A stretch of DNA of 64,000 nucleotides from Dimargaris cristalligena (taxonomy: Eukaryota > Kickxellomycota > Dimargaritomycetes > Dimargaritales > Dimargaritaceae), in NCBI GenBank assembly GCA_027576995.1, contig JANBQC010000021.1, positions 45,378 to 109,377 on the forward strand, in the 5' to 3' direction. The position numbers and the translations under genes are program-made. How positions within the stretch are numbered: position 1 is the stretch's first letter; each line of letters opens with the position of its first letter. Of the stretch, positions 10,945 through 22,389 are shown piece after piece. A model generated the notes under the pieces. The model did not search any database. It saw only the letters and a program-made list of their open reading frames with translations, and was not told where the DNA came from.

Positions 10945-13900
10945 TTAGGAAGCAATGCTGTTGGTAATAGCACGGTAGTTCTCATGGGACAGTTTATGGA
11001 GACGCATCAAACGATGGTCTTCGGGAATGGGCACCCGTCGACCGGATGCCGAAGGGCCGCTGCTCGTCGTCGCACGTCCGGGAATCACATCAGCATTAAA
11101 CAGACTGCTGTTCAGGGAGAAGGAGTCGCTCGGTCCAGCGACGGTCGTTAAAATGGCGGTGGCGTTTGGGCGAGTGGATTGGCCCACCTGCTGGGAGGCA
11201 TTTCCGGCGATTCTCAGATAGCGATCGATTTGGTGGATATACGTTTGTAAACGCATGGTCATTTCCGATTGACTCACTTTGAACGTCGTATGCAGGCCCT
11301 GGGGGTGGCGGGCGGCCAGGGAAGTGCGGCTGAGCGACATACCACCGCCCGGGTGCCGGCGCGGGAAGGGAATGTCGGTGTAGGATAAGGGCGTAGGGCC
11401 CTGGAGCTGGGGCATTTGTTTGAGTAGGGCCTGCATCCGGCGGCGCAGGTTGTAGAGTTCGCTATCGTGTCCCCCGGCAGCTGGTTTGGAAGTGGATGAG
11501 GTTGAGGATGCCGATGGTGATGGTCCTGGTGCCGCTAACGAAGCCGACGACGATGGGGTCGCTTGGGTAGAAGGAGCCTGGTCGTCCTTGGGGGAGCCGT
11601 TCGGCCGGGTCACCAGGTCGCGGTAAAACGCGGAGAAGTGGGCCACAATATCCATATAGTCCAGGTAAATTTGACCACCCATGGACCAATGGGTCACGGC
11701 CGCCGAATCCAGTCGCGTGAGCAAGGAGCGGAGGGAAGCGTACTCTTCGTTCAGAACGGCGGTGGGGGCTAGATAGGTTAGCAATGTACTATGGGCTTGG
11801 GTATACCGACCGGCCCGGATCCAGTAGCAAGTCGCCGTCAAGTACTGTTGGTCATAAAACGCGCGCAGGGCCAAGGCTTCGTCCACCCAGTCCATAGGAA
11901 TATGTAGGGTTTCCACCAGGAAATTAACCGCATCCTGGGGCATAAGGGGCTCGAGCAATTGGGCCACTAGGTCCTGGTCCACATGGAGTGTGGTTTCGGA
12001 ACCCGTGGGTTGCTCATTGGGGAGACAGCGGCGTAGCAAATCAATCAGACCGGCCCGACGGGCCTGCGGTTCACCAACGAAAAGCCACACATAGGCCGCC
12101 CAACGCCAGAGGCCGATGGTCTCCAACTGAAAGGCGAAAGAGGCACACAAGCGATCGGAAGTATGGCTCACGATTCGCGGCCCCGTCACGTCAGCGGTGT
12201 CAGTACCGTGGACCTGGGCTGTCGAGGACTTGGTCAGGGTGGAACCGTCGCTAAAGTTACGCACATGGTACACCCGGGCCAGTACCTGGAAGAGCACCCA
12301 GCTAGTGCGATAGTCGAACGGAGAGGGCGAGTTGCCCAAGGGGGCTAGGGCCCGCTCCAACGGGTACCGCGTGTCGGTGAAGAGTTTAAACAGATGGAAG
12401 AGGGTGTTCCACTCGTCGGTCACCAGTGGTTTAACGAGGCCCACCCGGGCGCCGTAGGCGCGGGTCACCGCCGTATGCCAGGGGGCAGGGGCAGCGACCA
12501 GTCCCTTTCCGCTTTTGTCGGTATCGGCCAAGACGGCCTCCTGGTATAGGGCCACGGCCGCGGGGAATTGGGCGGGACCGTTGACGGTGGTGGACTTCGA
12601 GCTATACCAAATATGGGCCGCAAAGGCCCGTTTCCAATCTAGTCCTTCACAAACGTGGAAGGCATACGGAGTTCCTTGGCTAGATAGGTCGGTCTGGGTA
12701 GCTGCCGGCGGGGTACAATGCGAAAAACCAACGTTCCCTGCCAGCAACTCGTACACCCGACGATAATCATGGTCGATTTGGGGCAGGCAGTCCGAGGCTT
12801 CCCACTCATTTAATTGGGCGGCGATATCCTCCTGCATCAGGGTATTCCCCCCGCCAATCTGGGCCAGAAGGGTGGCCAGTCGGTAGTTGTGGACCCGCGA
12901 GGCCAGCTGGGTGGCTACGGGAATACGCCGAGCCAATAGCATCTGGAATATCGCGCGGGGCCAGTTCTTCTGGGCTAGTCCGACTTTGGTCTCCTGGTGT
13001 GCGGCCGTATCCACCGCATCCTGCAACCAGCCGCTGATCAGGGCACGACGCTCGAGGAAATGGGCACGCTCCTGCACTTTGGCATCGACGGCCGTCGCCT
13101 CCGAGTAGGTCAGCAGCGCGGGTAGGGGGTCCCAAAGGGCAGCCCCCAGCTTCCACATCAGCCCTTCGTCGGGGTTAAGCGGGTGTCCAACCAGGTGGGC
13201 CATTTTGACACTTTCGGCCAGGTCGGCGAACTGCAGAGTGGGGCGCAGCTGGGCTTGGGGGACCCCCTGGTCATCCCGGACAATTTCCGAGTGGGATAAC
13301 AGGGTGCGAAGCAGTACCTCGTGGGGCTCCCGAATCGATTCCACGGAGAGGCTGCTTTCGCCGTTATTCGGCCAAATAGATAGTTGGACTAGAGAAGTGG
13401 TAACGGAAGAGATCGCATCTGGGACCAATTGGGAAGTGAAGTTGCCACCCCCGATAATCAGTAAGCCACCGGGACCCCAACTCACCCGACGGGAGCGGCC
13501 CAGCATCAAACCAGCATCAGCAACCAAATGGGAATTCCCGGTTAGTAGCGACAGCACGGGGTCGACCACACGAGGGTGGAAGGGCTGCCCATCAAATTCG
13601 GTAACGGTGGTGGGCTCCCAGACTTGCGGGAGTTCCACGGGTTGGTGAGGAATTTGAATCGTTGGTTGGCTGGTGGGGTTCGCCTAAGCAACAGGGAGGC
13701 GTAGATGGTTAGGAATGGAGGAGGGTAGAGAATGGTGTGTGGTTAGTGATAGGGTAAAACTACATGGCGTCTGTCTATGATCAAGTTATGAAATAAAATC
13801 AATTCACAATCTGGCTAGGTAAAGGCAAACAAGGGCAGTAGAGGATGGGGGGTGGGGTGGCGGAATTTATTGGCTAATAAAGTAAAAAGGCAGGCTAGAT

Positions 13901-16900
13901 ATAATAAGAGAAAAAAGGGCAAACATAACAGGGCGCAGTAGATAAAGGACATACAAAAGGGGAGTGAGGGCGAGGAGAAAACGGGCATTGGCCCTTTTCC
14001 CGTCTCAGCCGAGTAGTAAAATAAAGGGCGACTTCAAAGAAAGTGGCAGTCAAAAGCGGGTGAAATAAAAGGTGACTAAACTGTATAAAGCGGGTAGAAA
14101 GAAGGCTCACCATTGCAAACATCAATGGGTTATTCAATTAACGAATAACTCATAATACCTGCCAGGAATCAGCGGGGCTAAGTTAACCCTGCCATGTAGT
14201 AATAAAAGGAAATGCGGCCAAGGCGCTATTTAAATGTCAAAGCCGTACATAACCCAGAAGTGGCAACCCCTTTTATATCCATATCAACGCCATGTCCCCC
14301 TCCCCCATACAATTACTACCCGGTAGTCAGGGAAGGGCGGGGGTGCATGCCTGGAATATATATATATATATACGAATATTAACGAATCAGAATTGAAGAA
14401 CTTACGCCAAGCAACGACGTGGTGACCATGGTATTGGGGGGGAAAATCGCACCACTGGCCCGGTGGGTTTCCGGTTCGTGGGGGCTTTCGATCCGATCCC
14501 GTTTCAGGGAGGACCGACCTAGCAAATCCAGAACGGGACCAGCAGTGGGGCCGGTCCGGTATTGGGTCCGTTGAGCCAGAGGCGAGGGTTGTTGACCCGG
14601 GGTGGTGTCCATATCCGAATACGACTGGAAGTTCATGGGCGTGGCATAGACGGACCGGGCGGCCGGGCTGGCTTCGTACAGATCGGCATCGGTTATCATG
14701 TCAGTATCGGAGTCGGCATTAGAATCTAAGGGGTGATCGGGGGCATACACTGACGAGGCGCGGTCATCCTCGTCGTCATCAGCATAAGGTTTATTATCAC
14801 CGGTATCCATGAGGAAGTCGGGCTCGCTGGACGGGAGATCAGCCAGCCCAAACCCGGGGCGCGCTGCCAAGCGGCTAGAAGCCGTATTCAGTTGACCACC
14901 CCCAAGGGATGAGGTGGCAAAAGGGAAGGCACCTGGGATAGATTGGCTGGGCGGCTGCATGGCGGCTGCGATGGGGATACTATGGGAGGCGGGGGGTCCC
15001 TGGATGCTCGCCGATAGCCTGCGCACCCCCAGCGGCTGGTTCCGGGCAATATTGAGTTGCTTACGACTGGTTTTCAGAGGAGCGGGGGTTTTGGTAATGG
15101 CTGGTTTCAGTGACCGGGCCGCGGGGGGTGGGGTCGGAGGAGTAGTAGCATCCACCGGCCCTTTCGGCAGATCCGAGGGGACCTGACGACCTAAATGAGA
15201 CCGCCAATCCCGGCCGGTATTATCGGCGAAGCGGGTTGACTTAATTTGGCCGCCGGGCCGAAAAGGGGCGCGCTTGGGCTCAAACGACCGCTTAGGACCC
15301 GGACCAGGGCCTCGACCAGGCCCAAAGTTGCCTGAGCCATTGTCCGGGTTACCAGGAGGACCAGCCTCAGCATTATCATCATCATCATCGTCGTCGTCGC
15401 CATCCTGGTCCAAGCCATACCGACTAAAGTGTTCGACCCGGAAGGTCCACACGCCCGTCTCGGGAATAAAATCAATGAACGTGGTTTCGGGCATTCTCTT
15501 GAGCTTCCGTGTATGCTGAGCCACTTTGGGGTGGTCACGGTCGGTAATAGGCTGGCGGGTCGCCTTATCAATCGGCCAGCAGCCCTCCAGGGAAATAACG
15601 GCCGGCACGTTCAAGCCCTGGCCCCGCGCCGGCTTGATCGATTCATCCGGGTACACCGTACAGCGCTGGTGGTCGAACAGAATAATAGTACCGGGAATTT
15701 CGGCCAAGGAGGGCACGGTGGTTAGGTCTACCGGACGAAGGAAGCTAACCTGACCCACCCCAGCCATACCGCACTTGAATCCGTCTACCTTAGCCAAGGC
15801 AGCGTCATCTAGGCGGCGGAGCTGATCCAAAGACGGTTTGGTCCAGTATTCCAGCTCATCGGGTGTATTGTCAGCCATCGTGGGGACCCCGGTGTCATCA
15901 GCGTCATCCAGAACCTTGGAAGTAGGGGAAGGGGCCCCGGTATCCGGGGGAAGGAAACTTTCGTTGGGATCCAGATCCGCCACTGATTCATGGCGCTGGC
16001 TTAGCGGAGTCCGGCTCCCTACCGAACCGGTCAGGGATGCGATGAAGCTTCCACCGGGGGGTACCATGGCGCTCTCGAGGCTGGGATCAAAGGAGACCCG
16101 AGGAGTACGGGGGGTTTCCGCGGCCCGTGACCGATGGGCGGAGAGGGGGCTGGTGAGGGACCCACCGCCTAGGGTTTGCCGGAGCTGGTTGGTGGTCCGG
16201 GACAGGAGCGGACTGGCCGCACTGTGAGGCCGGCGCAGGATGCTCGGTGTAGCACTGCCACTCGGGCTTCCGCTTACAACAGCGGTGGTGAGGCCCGACG
16301 GGGAACCATTGGGGGAGTCGGACTCATTTAGGCTTTTGCGGACCACTAGCTTTTTCACACTCTGGCGGGGCACGAACACGTCCGAGTTAAACGATCCACT
16401 AAGGTCATCCAAATTGGACCGATAGGCCCCGGCGGGGGAGGCGGTAAGGCTGGAACTGTTCATCCCCCCGATGAACGAAGAGGCCGCGGAGGAGGCGGCT
16501 GTTGAGTGGTACGGGGAGCTGGTGACGCTGAGCGGGGAGGGTGCGGCAAACCCGCGCAACTTAAGGCGGCTGGTGGTGCGCGGGGTCATGCGCAACTGCG
16601 GGGTCAGGGGAAGTTTCTTGGCAAACCCGTTCGGGGTCGTGGCACCCGCCCGGCTGATCGGAGGTCGGGCGCCGTTCGCCGCACCTGTGGCAGTGCTGGC
16701 AATTGAAGAATTACGCACGGGGGTTGCGGACAATTGGCTAGCGCCCGACTGGCTGAACAGGGGGTTCCGGCCGTAGGGGCTTTGATCGACGGCGGCCTTG
16801 AGGGACACGCCAGTAGTACCGAACGCTCCGGTGGCCTGTTGCGGGGTGGCCATGAGACCCGAGGATCCGACACCCGCTCCGAAAAGTCCGGTCGCTGGCT

Positions 16901-18830
16901 GGTTGGTGGCTGCCGAGGAGGTATTCAGTCCACCGCTACCGAATAACGAGTTGGTGGCGGGTGCCGCACTGGTGTTCGTGGTCGTGCCCGATCCAAACAG
17001 CCCGCCCCCAGTAGAAAACCCGGTGGTGGCGGGTTTGTTAAACAGACCCGAGCCAGCCGGTGCAGTATTGGTGGCAGTGGTTCCCATGGAAGATCCGAAG
17101 AGTCCGGTGCCGGTCGAGGCGGCACCGAAAGGCTTGGCCGCCATGCTAGAACCCCCTAGGCCGGAACCCGTCCCGAAGAGGGAGGAACCAGCCGCACCGG
17201 TCCCTAGACTGGTCGGGGCCGGTTGTCCGAAAAGGCCCCCGCCGCCAAGGGTGGGTGTCGCACCCGTATTGGCAGTACCCAGGGTAGTGTTGGTACCGAA
17301 TCCGGTTCCGGTACCGGCCGTGTTTGTACCAAGGCCAAACCCAGTGGGTTGACTGGTAGCTGGGGCACCGAATCCACCGGTCGTAGCACCCCCGGTATTA
17401 GCCCCGAATCCGCCAAAGAGCCCACTAGCGGCTGGTTTAGGGGCGGCAGCACCGAACCCACCAAAGCCCGCCGTGGTGTTGGTGGCAGGGGCAGCACTCG
17501 TCGCAGCCCCAAACCCACCGAATCCGGTCGCAGCAGGGGCAGCAGAAGTCGCACCGAAGCCAGTCCCGAAGCCGGTGTTGGTATTGGTAGTGGCGCCAAA
17601 GCCGGTACCGGTACCAGTGCCTGTCGCGGCAGTGCCAAATCCGGACCCAGCCGCAGTGTTGGTGCCGAAACCGCCTCCGGTAGCACCAAAGCCTGGGTTA
17701 GTCGCGGGATTGGCGGCTGTATTCGTGGCTCCAAAGCCAGTGCCGAAGCCCGTGTTGGAACTGGCGCCGAATCCCGTGCCGGTGTTGGCGGCACCGAATC
17801 CCCCGGCCGCGGGGGTTGCCGCCGCACCGAAACCACCTCCTCCAAAGCCGGTACCGGTGCTAGGAGCGGCACCGAAGCCGGTGGTCGTGTTGGTGTTGTT
17901 GGCACCAAAGCCTGTCGAAGCACCGAATCCCGTGCCCGGTTGGTTAGCCGGGGCACCGAAGGGACCGCTTTGATTGGTAGCGCCCTGGCTAGGAGCACCG
18001 AATGCCGAGGTACTGGTAGTCTGGCCGTAACCCATGCTTGACTGGGCCGACGGCTTGCGACCTTGTAGGTAATCCTGGACCCGGAGCTCATCGACGGAGA
18101 ATGCAGCGTAGGCGGGCATCGCGGAAATAGTTTGGAGATATTCCTTGATCCCGTTTGTAGCCAGTTCGATCGTGGACGAGTAGGGGGGACCCGCGGTACC
18201 GTTATTACCGGCGGCTTGGTTGGTACTACCGAAAGCACCCACGGCATTGGAACTGCCGAGACCGAATGCGGACCCTCCCATATTAGAAGGGGCTTGGCCA
18301 AACGCGCCGGTCGAGGTACCGGCTATATTAGCGGAGCCAAAGGTGTTGTTGTTGGAAGCGGAAGCCCCGAAGCCCGAAGACGCGCCAAAGCCGGTTCCCG
18401 TATTCGAGGTTGTGGCCGACCCGAAACCAGGGGCCGAGTTTCCGAAAGCGGGCTTCGCCCCAAAGGCCCCCGCCCCCGTGGATCCGCTGGCCCCCCAGGC
18501 GGACCCGCTACCGGAGGCTGTGTTCGTGGCCGTGTTGCCGAAGCCACCGCCACCACCACCGGTCGACCAGGCACTCCCCCCCGTGGTCCCGGTCTGGGCA
18601 CCACCGAAGGACAGCGGATTGGACGTGCCAGTGGCACCCCAAGCGGCACCCGCGTTGGTACCCGCGGGTTGGGCGCCGAACCCGGTGGTGGATCCGAATC
18701 CACCCCCGGCGTTGGCCCCGAAACCACCGGCGTTGGCGTTATTGGCCTGGCCAAAGGAGGAGCCGCCGAACGTGGAACTACCGCTAAAAGCGGAGTTTGT
18801 GTTGTTGTTGTTGTTGTTGTTGCCGAACAT
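10945..18830 (-). CDS. NUP145: Nup98-Nup96 precursor nucleoporin (Nup145/Nup189 family)
   Basis: Single precursor of about 2387 aa from two exons, 18830-14406 and 13683-10945, joined in phase 0 (donor GGC|GTAAGT, acceptor TTAG|GCG). Residues 1-200 and 265-700 are FG/GFG/GLFG repeats of the pore barrier. A GLEBS motif at about 215-260 (ISAMPAYAAF...VDELRVQDYL) should bind Rae1/Gle2. The autoproteolytic domain spans about 980-1140 and ends in VEHF|SRYGL; cleavage is expected between F1135 and S1136, releasing Nup98 from Nup96. A run of Asp follows the site. The second exon holds the Nup96/Nup145C alpha-solenoid, beginning with the conserved GRSRRVSWGPGG, which in the family joins the Y-shaped Nup84/Nup107 scaffold. 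A short poly-Asn run follows MFG. The two halves would look like separate genes if the intron were missed. Confidence 0.95.
13684..14405 (-). other. 722-nt intron of the Nup98-Nup96 gene
   Basis: The minus strand reads GGC|GTAAGTTCTTC at the donor and GCTTAG|GCGAACC at the acceptor, phase 0. It is longer than the other introns placed in this window (up to 313 nt, apart from short-exon introns of the casein kinase and CENP-K genes). It falls in the linker between the self-cleavage site and the Nup96 solenoid and contains a (TA)n run near its 5' end (about 14356-14372). Confidence 0.85.
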
Positions 18831-20251
18831 GGCGGATGGGTAGGGACTGGAATTAGACGAAGTGAAAGAGGAGAAAGATTAATGGGGAATGGGGCGCCAA
18901 TGCTAAAAAGAGGGGAAATAAAAATTTAAAAAACAAGAGTCGTGTAGTATATTAAGACTGGATCGTGGAAGATGAAAATAGCTGGAGGGTAGAGAGACTG
19001 GCTGGTCTTGCGATCAATAGGGAAAAAGGGACCAAAAGTGGGTATGGTCAAGACATGCACCAATGCTATGGTTTTGAAACTAGGAAGATTGTGCGGTGCC
19101 TGAGCCTAATAAAAAGATTGGCTTAGCAGAAGAAAGAGAGGAGAGGTCGATAATTTGGCGGGTGGAGTACACACTGCAGGTATACCACCCAGTGTATGTA
19201 TTATGTATTCTTTATTCACTGCCACAAGTCAAAGCAACGGCGAATTCCCCCCCTATAGAGACCATCTTTCGCCATGCCAGTTAAACCTCGTGTATCCTTC
19301 GGTTGATCGATGCAGCGCGGCCTATGCCCGTTACCGTATGGCCGGTTACTCCCCCCCCACTTTTGGGCCATGTTCCTTGGTGTAGTTAAAAGGCGCGTAC
19401 TTTACAACCCTCATCTGACTCTTGCAACACGACACCGTATATACAATATATTAGTACCACACGCTGCCAGTACTTACGGACAACCTCCCCCCATCACACC
19501 AGATATGGGGGTCCGCAAGTCCCCCGCACCCTGGACCGGGGAGGGTCAGGTGACAACGTCGAACCCAGGAAATTGGTATAATCGAATACCGTGGGCGGGA
19601 AACTGAAATGCGTTTTTATGGAAGAAGGCTTAGGCTAGAACAATAGGGCGGCTGCTTCCATTCAATGGGAGACCACCACCACCCATATCATACGACGTGT
19701 AGGATTAATGACAACAACCCGTATTGGTAGATAGTTCTGCCTAGGTTCAATAAATTGATAGATTGCCACAAAGAGCTTTTCTGGGTGGCGGACCACAAGG
19801 CTTCCTGGACAACTTGCGTCCAAATACAGCGGTTGCGGAGTATGTTGGGAAACGCGGGGCCATCGCCAAACCCACCCCACCCCACGAATTAATGATTTAG
19901 TAGCAATGTATTAAAAGGGCTGTTTTACTATAACCGGGAAATCTTCCAGCCCGTATTTCCTCCTTCATAATGCCTTGGCCAGTAACCAGCCCGCTTCTCT
20001 GCATGAACAGACCATTACGAGAAGCTTCTTAGGGCCCACCGGAAGGTGATTCGGAAGCCCTAGGGGAGACGGCTTGGGTTGCCTCATTTAACAGTCTTCT
20101 AAAAGGGTATGAACATGTCCGCTGTTTTCATTGTTCCACCTAACCACGACTTTCCTTTTCATTCCATTTTTTTTAATTTACAAACCCTCTTTACCGGCTC
20201 TTCGTCGCGTTATACAAGTACATTCCTGGCCCGGTAGAACCTATTCATTTC
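18831..20251. other. Divergent intergenic region between NUP145 and the CENP-K-like gene
   Basis: 1.4 kb between two divergent starts, so it should carry both promoters. No recognisable gene. Frames near 19155-19606 and 19662-19885 have no known similarity. Confidence 0.5.
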
Positions 20252-22025
20252 ATGGAGGCCCCCAAGAAACGCCTCCAAATCCTCTTGTTAGAAAAGCAGC
20301 GTCTCACCCTTGAGCTTGCTCGCCTAAAAAAGCGTATGTAAACCCAGTCGGATTTTTGGGGCTCGGTGGCCGTTATCGGATTCATATATATACCTAAGCT
20401 GGTTTATGCCCTGGGCGATAAATGGGCACTGGACCAACCCATTCCCAATGCTGCTCTTAAGTATCCCCATTCCCCAATTGGAGTCAGTCGTCTCCTCTTT
20501 GCATGTGCATTCATCATGGTTAACCTTTCCCCCTCCCAACTATGGTTTACTTGATAGTTAACGAGACCGGCGAGAATGAGAGTTCCGCGAAGGACCCCAA
20601 GTCCGCGGTATTCGTCCTTCAGGAGGAAGTGAATGGAACCAAGGACGCCCTTGCCTCCATCTTAGAAGACTTATCCGCTGGCCGAAAAGAATTAGTTAGG
20701 TAAGGCAGGAGGGTCATGCGTATCGCCCTAGGTATTATACTCATATTTTACCAATGGACCATTTCATTCAGAAGGGACTTGATCTTACCCCGGACTCACC
20801 AAAGATTGCCATATCAGTTGCATAGCTAAATTTTATATCATGTTTATCACTTTGTTTACAAATACTATAATTCGCCTATTTAGGGAAAAGGACCTATTAG
20901 CGGAGACCAAAATTATCGAAAGTTCCCTACGACAGACGGTAAAAACGTTAGAGTCCAAAGGCTCCGAGGTCCAGCACCTATCACTGCTCGAGTAAGTAAT
21001 ACATATCTTGTACTGCAATAAAACAACCCCTCACCTCTCCAGCCCACAGACCTGCGCAGACAAGCGATCCTTTAACGTTTATTTCGGATATATTAAAACC
21101 AGGTCACTCAGAACGGCTATGTTGTGGCTACGTCTTGGTAAATACTTACCCCCTCCCCCCTTTATCTCCGACATTGGTCTTTGATTTGACGTTGCATATT
21201 AATTAGTGAGAAACGAGAAGAACTTTCCCGGGTCCGCAAATTGACCTCTAAAGGCATGAAAAGGCTGCTCCAATTTTTGAACAAGTACCACCCACCCATC
21301 ACCGTGCTTAATGGGGACCATCCTCCGACTTCGGTAAGTAGAGCCCCATTAGGGGGGAGGGAAGTTCAATCGTTTGCTTTGTATATTTCTGAACCCTCTG
21401 CAACCCATCCGTCCAACGAGAATATACGATGCGCGGCCGACAATTACCACCAACGTTATACTTAGGGACCACTTTAAACTAATTTAGTATCCGTATTGGT
21501 ATTGCATTATCACCTCCACACCTAATTATTCCTATGGCCCGATAAAGAAACGCTCTAGAGGCCACTCCCAGTCTACCCGATCAACGACCTTCTCACTAAA
21601 AGACATTATTGAGGTAAGCCTATCCCACGACCACTTTCTGGCCCTACCATCAAAAACCCCCCGTTATACCAATGCCACTCCGAAAATTCAGTTGGGCCAA
21701 TATGAATGGCATCACTCAACTCTATTTTCCGTGATCCTTGAGTTCGCGTAACGTATGCTTCACCCTCTTCTCGACTGGCCATCATTTACAACACATTTCT
21801 TTATTTACTAATCCAATCCGTGCTCTCGGCATACTCCCTCCCCCCCTCACCTTAATATTACAGGATCTAATGAATCTATCCGTAAGCAACCCCGACCAGC
21901 CCTATCTTACGCTGGAATCGGGCGAATTCCACGAGCCCCATATCCATTTACTCCTAATGGCGGGTATTATTACCTACCACCCCACTAATTCCACCCAGAT
22001 TAAATTGGTCGGCTTCCACAGTTAA
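20252..22025 (+). CDS. CENP-K-like inner kinetochore protein (Sim4/Mcm22 family)
   Basis: Six-exon gene of about 228 aa: 20252-20333, 20558-20699, 20884-20991, 21207-21333, 21548-21613, 21864-22025. All junctions are GT-AG and frame-consistent. An alternative in-frame acceptor at 21487 would lengthen exon 5. The N-terminal half is charged coiled coil (KKRLQILLLEKQRLTLELAR; EELSRVRKL). The C-terminus carries the CENP-K signature: a DLMNLSV block, then PYLTLES, a conserved LLLMAGIITYHP and a final IKLVGFHS, matching the family pattern of an LLLR-x-GI-x-x-HP motif followed by IRLEAF. CENP-K works with CENP-H in the CCAN at centromeres. The identification rests on that short motif plus coiled-coil layout and size, so it is good but not certain. 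The next gene converges, 364 bp away. Confidence 0.72.
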
Positions 22026-22389
22026 TTACCCATCTATTAATTACTATTGCAGCTTGTATATTGTCTATAAATCACCAAATACCATCTGGCAAGTTCTATA
22101 GTCGGACTTTTTATGGTCACTACAGTGAAGGTTGAAATAGTGAATTATTTCAGTATCTCATGCCAAGGTTACGCCTACAGTCCAATAGCGACTAGTACCA
22201 GTTGATAATTACCTTACCCAAAATATTGTTAATCGAGTATCCCCTCTTAAAGAACGATTAATCGTTTTTGAACGCACATTATTAATTAGAACATCGATTA
22301 AAATAAAGAGCGATAGGTAAAGTACGAGAGATAAGGAGCATGCCTCACTGGCTGGAATATCGTTTTTAAACACTGGCATATGAGAACCG

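Noticed and set aside
15274..18929. Many long frames overlapping the Nup98 exon on both strands
   Set aside because: They are shadows of the FG-repeat coding sequence, with Arg/Pro/Gly-biased translations typical of antisense and shifted frames.
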